Assembly: GCF_023276405.1 (NCBI RefSeq) | Contig: NZ_JALRMO010000001.1 | Span: 4,960,001-5,024,000 of the forward strand | Reading direction: 5' to 3' | Source of the DNA: Paenibacillus hamazuiensis | Lineage (GTDB): Bacteria; Bacillota; Bacilli; Paenibacillales; NBRC-103111 | DNA: 64,000 bases | Shown here: positions 16,461-23,399 of the stretch, piece after piece | Layout: each line of letters opens with the position of its first letter | How positions within the stretch are numbered: position 1 is the first letter of the stretch | Position numbers and translations under genes: made by a program | Notes under the pieces: generated by a model | Database searches by the model: none | What the model was told of the DNA's origin: nothing | Seen by the model: only the letters and a program-made list of their open reading frames with translations

Positions 16461-16665
16461 TATGCGCCGAAACGATTTATGCCCTGTTTGTTCCGCGGAA
16501 ATACGTTTAGCCGATGATTCTAACGTGTATAAACGCGAAAAAGCCGCGATTCTTGAAATCCCGCGACTAATATATGTACAAAACATGCTCATTTATTGAC
16601 ACGTATTAAATTTAGAAACACAAGGCTGCCGCGCTTGGCGATATATGTAATGAAATGCGCAATTT

Positions 16666-17079
16666 TTATTGGTGTCCGCTGTTTTTCGCCATGGCCAATT
16701 TAACGCCAAGTAGTGTAATCGGAATCTCACAAGTTAAAGCGATTGTTTTATACCAACTAGGAGAAGGATCGCCCATTACATAACTATAAGAAGACATTGC
16801 TATTCCAATAATGCCTATAGTAGCTGCATTGAAATAGTGAGACTTTTTTGCTGTTCGAGCGCAAATGTAACCACCCAGCATTGACCAAGCTAGTCCACTA
16901 AATATGAGTAAACTCAAGATGAAATTGTCGGAATAAATAACGTCTTTAGAATTGTCAAGACTGATCCCCTTTGCATTGAAATACACCAAAATCAGTAACC
17001 CCGAAGTCAAATAGGTGCCCACAAGGTTAACTACGAAACCAAGAAGGATTGCTATAATTTGAATATCGTTCGATTTCAT
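16666..17079 (-). CDS. Four-helix membrane protein of unknown function
   Basis: The 137 residues have four hydrophobic stretches (about 7-33, 48-69, 80-98 and 106-124) and few charges outside them. No family recognised. ATG at 17079 follows AAGGAG by 5 bases, an ideal site. It lies 46 bp after the TlpA-like gene on the same strand, so the two form an operon. Both have clearly A/T-richer codon use than their neighbours and lie beside a broken hicA and an integrase-like remnant. Acquisition by transfer is likely (inference). Confidence 0.7.
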   Translation of the reverse strand: MKSNDIQIIAILLGFVVNLVGTYLTSGLLILVYFNAKGISLDNSKDVIYSDNFILSLLIFSGLAWSMLGGYICARTAKKSHYFNAATIGIIGIAMSSYSYVMGDPSPSWYKTIALTCEIPITLLGVKLAMAKNSGHQ

Positions 17080-17125
17080 ATGAACTCCTTGTATTGTTCT
17101 TGGTAGGATTCTACACATAAACCTA

Positions 17126-17629
17126 TCATTTCATTGCATTAATAAATTGCCTTTCGATTACTTTTTTTGCAGTAGAACCAACAATTCTGTTGACTTCCTT
17201 TCCGTTTTTATCAAGGAAAACTAATGTCGGGAAACCAGGAGACCCGTACTTTCTGTACAGTTTTCCACCATCATCAAACAACACAGGATATTCAATATTA
17301 TAATCGCTAACATACTCCTTCACATCATCCGGATCGTTTTCCCGATGTATAAGATTGATTCCGTATATGTTAATTTCATTCTTATACTTTTGATACAATG
17401 AAACTATTTTAGGAGCATCATCATTACAATAAGGGCACCATGAGGTGAAAAAGAGCAATACTGATGGCTTTTCACTGAAAGAAATAGTTTGCACGTTCCC
17501 GTCTAAATCCTTCATTACAATTTCATTGGAATCTTTCGTATTTTTCAGGTTAGTATTTATTACAATTACCAGTAAGCAACCAATTATAATTAGAATAATT
17601 AATGTGGATATTTTTTTGGCTTTATCCAT
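17126..17629 (-). CDS. Membrane-anchored TlpA-like thiol-disulfide oxidoreductase
   Basis: The 167 residues begin with a signal anchor (about 8-26) after a KK-rich start. A TlpA/ResA-type thioredoxin fold faces outside, with active site SWCPYC (Cys 65 and 68), a central YPVLFDDGG insertion and the cis-Pro segment GFPTLVF. Such proteins reduce or isomerise disulfides in exported proteins, for example cytochrome c maturation or bacteriocin folding; the client is unknown. ATG at 17629 follows AGGAGG by 6 bases. It is first in an AT-rich operon with the membrane protein at 16666. Confidence 0.87.
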   Translation of the reverse strand: MDKAKKISTLIILIIIGCLLVIVINTNLKNTKDSNEIVMKDLDGNVQTISFSEKPSVLLFFTSWCPYCNDDAPKIVSLYQKYKNEINIYGINLIHRENDPDDVKEYVSDYNIEYPVLFDDGGKLYRKYGSPGFPTLVFLDKNGKEVNRIVGSTAKKVIERQFINAMK

Positions 17630-17676
17630 ATAGTGCCTCCTCTAGACCTCAACATCACATCATTATACCACGTACG

Positions 17677-17878
17677 ATTACTTACGAAGAAATGCGGAAC
17701 AAAACCATTGAAGCAGACGGTTGGTACTTATACGATATAAGCGGTGACCACCACCAATTCAAACACCCTGCGAAGAAGGGCAAAGCTACGAGACCACATC
17801 CTAAGAAAGACTTGCCAATAAACCGTAACGAGCATACTTAAGCAGGCGGGGCTGAACCTTCGGCCCTTTTTGCGCTAA
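17677..17878 (+). pseudogene. hicA: Broken HicA-type mRNA interferase
   Basis: The frame reads TYEEMRNKTIEADGWYLYD, then GDHHQFKHPAKKGK, then HPKKDLP, which is the HicA/YcfA double-stranded-RNA-binding fold. Three defects show. No ATG, GTG or TTG precedes the family start (ATT stands where ATG is expected, 17677). The catalytic SHH motif reads DHH. The frame shifts near 17825, after which another frame restores SILKQAGLN, the family's usual end, stopping at 17876-17878. No hicB partner follows. I read it as a dead toxin left by a lost toxin-antitoxin module. Confidence 0.75.
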
Positions 17879-17978
17879 CTACGAAATCAATCGCTTGCTC
17901 AAATGTTAACTGCGGATACTCCCGCTGATTGCCCGCCGTTCCGTTTTGAATACGCCGCTGCCGTATTTTCAACGTCAA
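17838..17978 (-). pseudogene. Truncated integrase-like N-terminus (46 codons)
   Basis: TTG at 17978 has GGGAGG 9 bases upstream. The frame gives a basic start (LKIRQRRIQNG), then QLTFEQAIDFVVSAKRAEG, resembling the SAM-like core-binding segment at the start of tyrosine recombinases. It then stops. The rest of the recombinase is missing. It overlaps the hicA remnant on the other strand, consistent with a deletion that joined the two. The family call rests on a short motif and is tentative. Confidence 0.4.
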
Positions 17979-18120
17979 AATAAAAACCTCCCTAACGAGT
18001 AGTTTTAGCGTAACTAATCGTCAAAGAGGTCGTTTTCCGCAATTCCGAACATCCATTCCGTAACGGATACTATCTAGGTAACCGAATCAGACTAAAGGTT
18101 TGCTAACGGGTCAAAAATCG

Positions 18121-18507
18121 TTACACCGTCGCCTTTTCCGCTTCTTCGTCATCGCACTTCTGCGCGGCTTTCTCCTGCTCCTGCGCCGTACGGAACGAGC
18201 TGCCGCAGCCGCACGTGGCGATGGCGTTCGGGTTGTGGATGGTAAACCCACCGCCCATGCCGGTGTCCTTGAAGTCGATCTCGACGCCGTTCAGCACCAG
18301 GGCGCTTTCCTTATCGACTACGACTTTAAGGCCGTTGGTTTCGAGCACGAGGTCGTTCTCGCTTTCGTTATCGTCAAAGCCCATGCTGTAGGACAAGCCG
18401 CTGCAGCCGCCGCCCTTGACGCCAAGACGCAAAAACAAATTCGGCGTTTCCTCCGCCGCAATCATCTCTTTAATTTTATCGCTAGCCGCTTCACTAACGG
18501 TAATCAT
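18121..18507 (-). CDS. A-type Fe-S carrier (IscA/ErpA, YutM-like)
   Basis: The 128 residues start MITVSEAASDKIKEM, as in HesB/IscA proteins. The three conserved Cys are in GGGCSGLSY and the CGCGSSF motif near residue 105. An extra acidic, Cys-containing tail (about 110-128) goes beyond the usual 110-120 residues. A-type carriers hand 4Fe-4S clusters to apo-enzymes; the radical-SAM enzyme MqnE, encoded 420 bp away, is a plausible client (inference). ATG at 18507 follows AGGAGG by 8 bases. B. subtilis keeps yutM in the same general gene neighbourhood as the YuzB and NifU-like genes seen here. Confidence 0.92.
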   Translation of the reverse strand: MITVSEAASDKIKEMIAAEETPNLFLRLGVKGGGCSGLSYSMGFDDNESENDLVLETNGLKVVVDKESALVLNGVEIDFKDTGMGGGFTIHNPNAIATCGCGSSFRTAQEQEKAAQKCDDEEAEKATV

Positions 18508-18926
18508 CTGCAATTCCTCCTTCAGAAAAGCTTGGGAATAAACAAAATCGCCTTCTAATATGTAGTATACTCCGATACGGTATTTTGCTCAAGGGCCGTT
18601 ATTCCGCATGCCTGAACGGCAAACCGATAAGGTCTCGCACCGGTTTGTTCTACTGCCAGTCTAATTTGTCGCATTTCCTGTTGCCGGACCCCACTAGGAG
18701 GTTTATAATAAGGAAGATTATGAGTTCGCCCCCTAACGTGAGCGAGCGTTTTTTATGGCACGGAACGTCATGTGCAAGCTTTCACAACCCTTGGTCGCCT
18801 GTTCTCTTCATGTAAGTCAAGGATCAGCCAAACAATTCAGACTGCTGGTTTAGTATTGACGCAAAGCAGCACGACTACTAACGTACAGGCAATTATTTTT
18901 CTCACAAATTGTGGAGGTGGCTTAAA
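18508..18926 (+). other. Intergenic leader region of mqnE
   Basis: About 420 bp between divergent genes. It holds a strong promoter at 18681-18709, giving an untranslated leader near 210 nt. Within the leader a weak stem (AACG with CGTT around 18737-18752) is followed by TTTTTT. A 31-codon frame starting at 18721 has only a poorly spaced GGAAG and no recognisable product. Confidence 0.5.
18681..18709 (+). promoter_or_regulatory. Sigma-A promoter of mqnE
   Basis: TTGCCG (18681-18686), 17 bp, TATAAT (18704-18709). Spacing is ideal and the -10 is consensus. Confidence 0.7.
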
Positions 18927-20027
18927 GTGGGCATCGTATTAAACGATACGGATCGCCGAATGGCCGAAATTCGGGAAAAGGTTCATAACGGAGAAAGACT
19001 GACAAAAGAAGACGGCGTATTTTTGTACGAATCCGACGATTTGCTGACGATCGGCCAAATGGCTAATGAAGTGAATCTGCGCATCAACGGGAAGAAAGTG
19101 TATTTTATCGAAAATATGAGCTTGTACTTCACCAACGTCTGCGAAGCGCACTGCGCGTTTTGCCATTTCCGCAGGGATGAAGGCGAGGAAGGCGCGTATA
19201 CGCTGACCCCGGAGCAAATGTTCGAGTATATCGACAAACATTACCACCCGGAAATGCGGGAGTTCCATATTACCGGCGGGCATAACCCCCATGTGCCGTT
19301 CGACTATTATGTAAATTATGTGCGCGCTCTGAAGGAGCGTTATCCGAATGTGACAATCAAAGCGCACACGGCGGCGGAGATTGAGTTTTTTTCACGCATC
19401 AGCGGGTTAAGCTATAAAGAGGTGCTGCAGACGTTCCTGGATGCCGGACTGAGCACGCTGACGGGCGGCGGGGCCGAAATATTGTCCGAACGCTACCGCG
19501 AGAAGATGGGCGTCGGCAAAGCGACGACCGAGCAGTGGCTCGAGGTGCAGCGAACCGCTCACCGGCTCGGCATGAAAACCCACGCCACCATGCTGTACGG
19601 CTCCATCGAAACGAAGGAAGAGCGGATTCAGCATATGATTTATTTGCGCGAAATTCAGGATGAAACGAACGGTTTTCTCGTATTTATCCCGAATGCCGTG
19701 CAGCCGGCCAGCGTCAATGCGGGCATCAAGCGCCGCGTAGCCGCGTTCGACGATCTTAAGACGATCGCGATCAGCCGTTTGATGCTGGACAATATTCCGC
19801 ATATCAAGGCGTATTTCATTAACCTGGGCACGCAAATTACGCAGATTGCGCTCACCTTCGGGGCCTCCGACGTGCACGGCACGATCGTCCAGGAGCGCAT
19901 CAGCCACGCAGCCGGAGCTTTGTCCCCGGAAGGTCTGACCCGTGATGAACTGGTTTGGCTCATCAAAGGAGCCGGACGCATTCCGGTCGAACGCGACACA
20001 TTCTACAACGAGATCAAAGTATACTAA
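18927..20027 (+). CDS. mqnE: Aminofutalosine synthase MqnE
   Basis: MqnE is a radical-SAM enzyme that joins the chorismate-derived enolpyruvyl benzoate to SAM to form aminofutalosine, an early step of the futalosine route to menaquinone. The 366 residues carry the cluster motif CEAHCAFC (Cys 72, 76, 79). The GE-like SAM region is FHITGGHNPH, and LTGGGAEILSER and MLYGSIETKEER are also typical of MqnE/MqnC proteins. GTG at 18927 is chosen because GGAGGTGG lies 6 bases ahead. The next gene follows 29 bp downstream. The UbiD-type gene at 23400 supplies a second pathway step. Confidence 0.93.
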   Translation: MGIVLNDTDRRMAEIREKVHNGERLTKEDGVFLYESDDLLTIGQMANEVNLRINGKKVYFIENMSLYFTNVCEAHCAFCHFRRDEGEEGAYTLTPEQMFEYIDKHYHPEMREFHITGGHNPHVPFDYYVNYVRALKERYPNVTIKAHTAAEIEFFSRISGLSYKEVLQTFLDAGLSTLTGGGAEILSERYREKMGVGKATTEQWLEVQRTAHRLGMKTHATMLYGSIETKEERIQHMIYLREIQDETNGFLVFIPNAVQPASVNAGIKRRVAAFDDLKTIAISRLMLDNIPHIKAYFINLGTQITQIALTFGASDVHGTIVQERISHAAGALSPEGLTRDELVWLIKGAGRIPVERDTFYNEIKVY

Positions 20028-20056
20028 TTTACACATATAGAAAGGTAACTGACCAT

Positions 20057-21121
20057 ATGAGAAAGCTTGTTATTTTAGGCGGGGGTTACGGAGGACTGAC
20101 CGTAGCCAACCAGCTGCTGGAAAAAGATTTGCCGGCGGATGTACTGATCGTAATGGTGGACCGCATGCCGTTCCAAGGGTTAAAAACCGAATATTACGCG
20201 CTTGCGTCCGGAACTGTCCCGGAAACGGAGGTGCGTGTACATTATCCGATCGATCCTCGGCTCATTCTGAAATTCGGCGAAGTAACGAGCGTGGATTTGC
20301 AAAACAGGATGGTCCATTTTGCCGACAAGGAACCGCTGGCCTACGACTGGCTTGTGATCGCTCTCGGCTGCGTGGACAAATACCACGGCATCCCGGGTGC
20401 TGCCGAATACTCGTGCAGCATTCAGACGATGTCGGCCACCCGCGTGACGTATCAACAGGTTAACGACGTTGCGCCTTACGGACAGGTCACGATCGTCGGG
20501 GGCGGCCTCAGCGGTGTGGAAATGGCTGCTGAGCTCCGCGAAAGCCGTCCGGACCTGAACATCCGCATTTTGGACCGCGGCCCGAGCATCTTGTCGGCGT
20601 TTCCGGGCAAACTTCAGGAATACGTCCGCGAATGGATGCTGGAGCACGATATTGAAATGCGTTCGCACGTATCCCTGGTCCGTCTCGAAGGAAACATCCT
20701 GCACAATCAGCAGGAGGAGATTTTGACCGACGTGACCGTATGGACGGCGGGCATTCAGCCCAGCCCGATCGTTCAGCAGTTCGATTTGCCGAAGGACGGG
20801 CAGGGGCGGCTGATCATCAACGAATACCACCAGTTGGCTGCCCATCCGGAAGTGTATGTGGTCGGCGATTGCGCCAGCCTGCCGTTTTCCTCGAGCGCTC
20901 AAGCCGCTCAAGCCCAAGGCAAGCAGGTTGCGGATATCGTTCAGGCTTTTTGGAAAAACGAAACCCCTCGGCTTGGAATGATCAAGCTCAAAGGGGTTCT
21001 CGGGTCGCTCGGCAAAAAAGCCGGCTTCGGGCTTATGGGCAGACAGATGATCATGACGGGCAAAGTGCCGCGGGCTTTGAAAAGCGGAGTGCTCTGGAAA
21101 TCGAAACACCACTTCGGATAA
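20057..21121 (+). CDS. FAD/NAD(P)-dependent oxidoreductase (YutJ-like, type II NADH dehydrogenase family)
   Basis: The 354 residues hold two Rossmann folds, LGGGYGGLT at the N-terminus and VGGGLSGVE near 155, and the FAD motif VYVVGDCA near 275. It belongs to the same superfamily as the Ndh at 10803 but is shorter. The start aligns with B. subtilis YutJ, whose gene also lies near yuzB and yutI. Quinone is the probable electron acceptor. ATG at 20057 follows AAAGG. It forms an operon with mqnE and ends 9 bp before the convergent yuzB-like gene, with no terminator visible between them. Confidence 0.87.
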   Translation: MRKLVILGGGYGGLTVANQLLEKDLPADVLIVMVDRMPFQGLKTEYYALASGTVPETEVRVHYPIDPRLILKFGEVTSVDLQNRMVHFADKEPLAYDWLVIALGCVDKYHGIPGAAEYSCSIQTMSATRVTYQQVNDVAPYGQVTIVGGGLSGVEMAAELRESRPDLNIRILDRGPSILSAFPGKLQEYVREWMLEHDIEMRSHVSLVRLEGNILHNQQEEILTDVTVWTAGIQPSPIVQQFDLPKDGQGRLIINEYHQLAAHPEVYVVGDCASLPFSSSAQAAQAQGKQVADIVQAFWKNETPRLGMIKLKGVLGSLGKKAGFGLMGRQMIMTGKVPRALKSGVLWKSKHHFG

Positions 21122-21130
21122 GCCGGTCAT

Positions 21131-21385
21131 TTAAGAATCAAGCAGATCGAACATCGCTTCGATCTCTTTGATTTTGGCTATAATATTGTCGTACAGCTCA
21201 TCGGCGGTTGTCGCAGAGATGATTTCGCCGTTTACGAGTGCGTACGGATTCGAATAACATTCCCCACAGTTGCCGAGGCATCCGTATTCGATGACATCGT
21301 AATCGGGGTTGCTCTCGAGCCGCTGCAGTACTTTATCCGTGCCGTGGTGCATGTTATTTGTACAAAATTCGATGATCGGTCTCAT
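21131..21385 (-). CDS. yuzB: YuzB family protein (DUF1450)
   Basis: The 84 residues begin [11 protein letters not shown], like B. subtilis Yuz[21 protein letters not shown] carries three of the conserved Cys; with the N-terminal Cys it suggests a small Fe-S or thiol protein. The fold is thioredoxin-like 2Fe-2S ferredoxin in related proteins, but a cluster here is inference. ATG at 21385 fits the family and AAGGTGG lies 11 bases upstream; the longer frame to 21418 adds residues not seen in the family. It is divergent from the NifU-like gene, the arrangement known around yutI-yuzB. Confidence 0.85.
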   Translation of the reverse strand: MRPIIEFCTNNMHHGTDKVLQRLESNPDYDVIEYGCLGNCGECYSNPYALVNGEIISATTADELYDNIIAKIKEIEAMFDLLDS

Positions 21386-21455
21386 GAGTTGTTCGTCCAC
21401 CTTGCAAACCATTTTCATTTTATGTTTATTGTACTATAATACAAGGAGAAGGGAG

Positions 21456-21710
21456 ATGAAGCAAATGAGTGAAAATGCACAAAGCACGATCTATGACGAA
21501 GTCCAGGACGTGCTCGACAAGCTTCGTCCGTTCCTGCAGCGTGACGGCGGAGACGTTGAGCTGGTTGACGTAGAGGACGGCATCGTGAAGTTGAAATTGA
21601 TGGGTGCTTGCGGCAGCTGCCCGAGCTCGACCATTACGCTGAAGGCCGGTATCGAGCGCGCATTGCTTGAAGAGGTTGAGGGCGTTACAGAAGTTATGCA
21701 AGTATTCTAA
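21456..21710 (+). CDS. yutI: NifU C-terminal-domain Fe-S scaffold (YutI-like)
   Basis: The 84 residues consist of the NifU/Nfu C-terminal domain alone. [18 protein letters not shown] is the N-terminal part, CGSCPSS the cluster-binding CxxC, and [14 protein letters not shown] the helix after it. Nfu proteins receive 4Fe-4S clusters and pass them to target enzymes. With the IscA-type carrier at 18121 and the radical-SAM MqnE it makes a small Fe-S group. ATG at 21456 follows AAGGAG by 7 bases; a second in-frame ATG lies at 21465. A TATAAT at 21434 could be its -10. Confidence 0.93.
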   Translation: MKQMSENAQSTIYDEVQDVLDKLRPFLQRDGGDVELVDVEDGIVKLKLMGACGSCPSSTITLKAGIERALLEEVEGVTEVMQVF

Positions 21711-21718
21711 AAAATATA

Positions 21719-21762
21719 AGGCCCGGCTTTGCCTATACAGGCAAACCGGGCTTTTGTTTTTG
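21719..21762. terminator. Bidirectional terminator
   Basis: AAGGCCCGG, one base, TTTGCCT pairs with AGGCAAA, one base, CCGGGCTT around ATAC, then TTTGTTTTT. The other side is also A/T rich, so it can serve yutI on the plus strand and the SDR operon on the minus strand. Confidence 0.85.
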
Positions 21763-21813
21763 GCGATGATACCGGCCTGTGGTTCCCCCAAAAATAATTG
21801 AACGGGCATCCCG

Positions 21814-22596
21814 TTACGATTTGAGCAAAGCGATCGGACGAATCGGATCGAGTCCGCCGGAGATGTCCAGCGTATTGCCGGTGACAAAGTCTGAATGCGG
21901 CTCGCACAAAAATGCGATCACCCGCGCAATGTCCTCTCCGGTGCCGGGACGGCCGCGCGGAGTTTCCGGGTCGGTCACGCCTTCCACATCGGCGATTGTC
22001 TTCTCTTTGTTCGCGCCGCGAATGTCGCCCGGGCAAATCATGTTCACCGTGATTCCGTGCTCGGCTTCTTCTTCGGCGAGCGTCTTGGTGAACGAAACGA
22101 GCCCGACTTTGGCCGCCGCGTATACGGCGCGGTGCGGCCAGCCTCTCGCCTCGGCCGCATGGCCGAAGCCGAAATGAATGATACGCCCCCACTGACGCCG
22201 CCGCATCAGCGGCAGCACTAAGTAATCGAGCTGCATCACGCCGAGCAAATTGCCGCGGATCAAATATTCGATTTCTTCGGGAGTGTACTCGGCGAATCGT
22301 CTTCTTTCCCGGATAAACGGACCGGCATTGTTGACCAAAATATCGATGCGGCCGAACCGTTGCTCCGCCTCTTCGACCATACGCGAGATTTGTTCCGGCT
22401 TCGTAATATCGGCCTGGACGGTGAGGCAGTCGGCGCCGATGCCGCGTATCTCTTCCTGCAGCTCGGCCGCCTCCCGCTCGCTATGTACGTAACTTACGAT
22501 AATATCGCAGCCCCGGCGGGCCAACGTCAGTGCAGTCATTTTGCCCAAACCTTTGGCGCTCCCCGTAATGAGAGCAACCCGGCGCTCCCCGTTCAT
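21814..22596 (-). CDS. Short-chain dehydrogenase/reductase (FabG-like)
   Basis: A classical SDR of 260 residues. The NAD(P)-binding motif is TGSAKGLGK at residues 11-19, NNAG near 90, and the catalytic pair sits in YAAAK near 159 with an upstream region IIHFGFG where Ser is usual. The Ser of the triad is not obvious at that place, which may weaken or change catalysis. The substrate is unknown; it resembles FabG and B. subtilis YtkK-type proteins. Its ATG overlaps the stop of the upstream HEPN-type gene by four bases, so the two are coupled. It is last in the ctaA-ubiD operon. Confidence 0.85.
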   Translation of the reverse strand: MNGERRVALITGSAKGLGKMTALTLARRGCDIIVSYVHSEREAAELQEEIRGIGADCLTVQADITKPEQISRMVEEAEQRFGRIDILVNNAGPFIRERRRFAEYTPEEIEYLIRGNLLGVMQLDYLVLPLMRRRQWGRIIHFGFGHAAEARGWPHRAVYAAAKVGLVSFTKTLAEEEAEHGITVNMICPGDIRGANKEKTIADVEGVTDPETPRGRPGTGEDIARVIAFLCEPHSDFVTGNTLDISGGLDPIRPIALLKS

Positions 22597-23318
22597 CGCC
22601 CGCTCTTCCCCCTATCATGACCGACAATGTAGGTAAACACGGAAGTGACGACCTTGCAGGTCATCTCGTAAGCCGCCTGCAGATCCGCCATATTGTCCTC
22701 GATGTTTTCCACGTGCGTCCGCTTCTCCCGGGTTTGACGAGCTTCCATCGTCCTCATCAGATCGTCCAGCAAGTCGGCATTAAGCCAGTGAATTTCCATA
22801 TTCCGCTGATTGCGGAGCCGCTGCATTTGCGGCTTATACTGCTGCTTCATTTCAAATAACGTCTGCTCGAGCGGAGCCCCGACTCCGCGCTGATGCATCG
22901 TCCGCAGTACGGTGAAGTAGGAAAAACGTTCCTTCACCTTCTCGGTTTCCAGCTCAAACAGCTCATTAAGAAAATAGCCGATTTTATCCAAAATGGCAAA
23001 CAGACGGATGAATGCGTTTTTATAAAAGTAAATATGACGGTGATACGAGTCCCGCTCCTCTTCCGTCATCTCTTCCACAAACCGCTTGCCGACTCCTTCG
23101 CCGTAGCGGGCTGCGCAAAATATGCTTTGCTCCAGCTCGTCCAAGGCGCGCCCAAGCCCTTTGCTGAGAAGCCTGAGGCGCCCGGTTTTCACATTCTCCC
23201 GCGGTTCTTGGGGACTTCGCTTGGATAAGTGCTCCAAATAGGTTTCAATGGCGCGGCTTGCGTCCAGCAGCAATCCGTCGTCCACACGGCGAGGCTCGCC
23301 AAAAAGGTGTCTCAACAT
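22593..23318 (-). CDS. Cthe_2314-type HEPN-domain protein
   Basis: The 241 residues are all-helical and charged. RNQRNMEIHWLNADLL near 175 carries the R(x4)H-like HEPN signature (RNMEIH), and FLNELFELETEKVKERFSY precedes it. The length and motif fit the Cthe_2314-like HEPN family of Firmicutes. HEPN domains often act as RNases or bind nucleotides. No MNT partner is adjacent, so a toxin role is doubtful. ATG at 23318 follows GGAGGACA. It lies 81 bp after the UbiD gene and overlaps the SDR gene. Confidence 0.75.
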   Translation of the reverse strand: MLRHLFGEPRRVDDGLLLDASRAIETYLEHLSKRSPQEPRENVKTGRLRLLSKGLGRALDELEQSIFCAARYGEGVGKRFVEEMTEEERDSYHRHIYFYKNAFIRLFAILDKIGYFLNELFELETEKVKERFSYFTVLRTMHQRGVGAPLEQTLFEMKQQYKPQMQRLRNQRNMEIHWLNADLLDDLMRTMEARQTREKRTHVENIEDNMADLQAAYEMTCKVVTSVFTYIVGHDRGKSGR

Positions 23319-23399
23319 GATAACTGTCCTCCGGCTTAGGCGGTATCCCGCTCATAAAAGGGTAATTTCAGTATTGCCCCTTGCCTGGAAACATAGTCT

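Noticed and set aside
16535-16565. Hairpin near the end of the AT-rich operon (CCGCGATTC with GAAATCCCGCG)
   Set aside because: The stem has several mismatches, so I did not call it a terminator.
18721-18816. 31-codon frame in the mqnE leader
   Set aside because: GGAAG is only three bases from its ATG and the product resembles nothing; a regulatory leader peptide cannot be excluded.
21783-21800. Half of an R1 palindrome (TTCCCCCAAAAATAATTG)
   Set aside because: Only the left arm matches and the core words are missing; likely chance.
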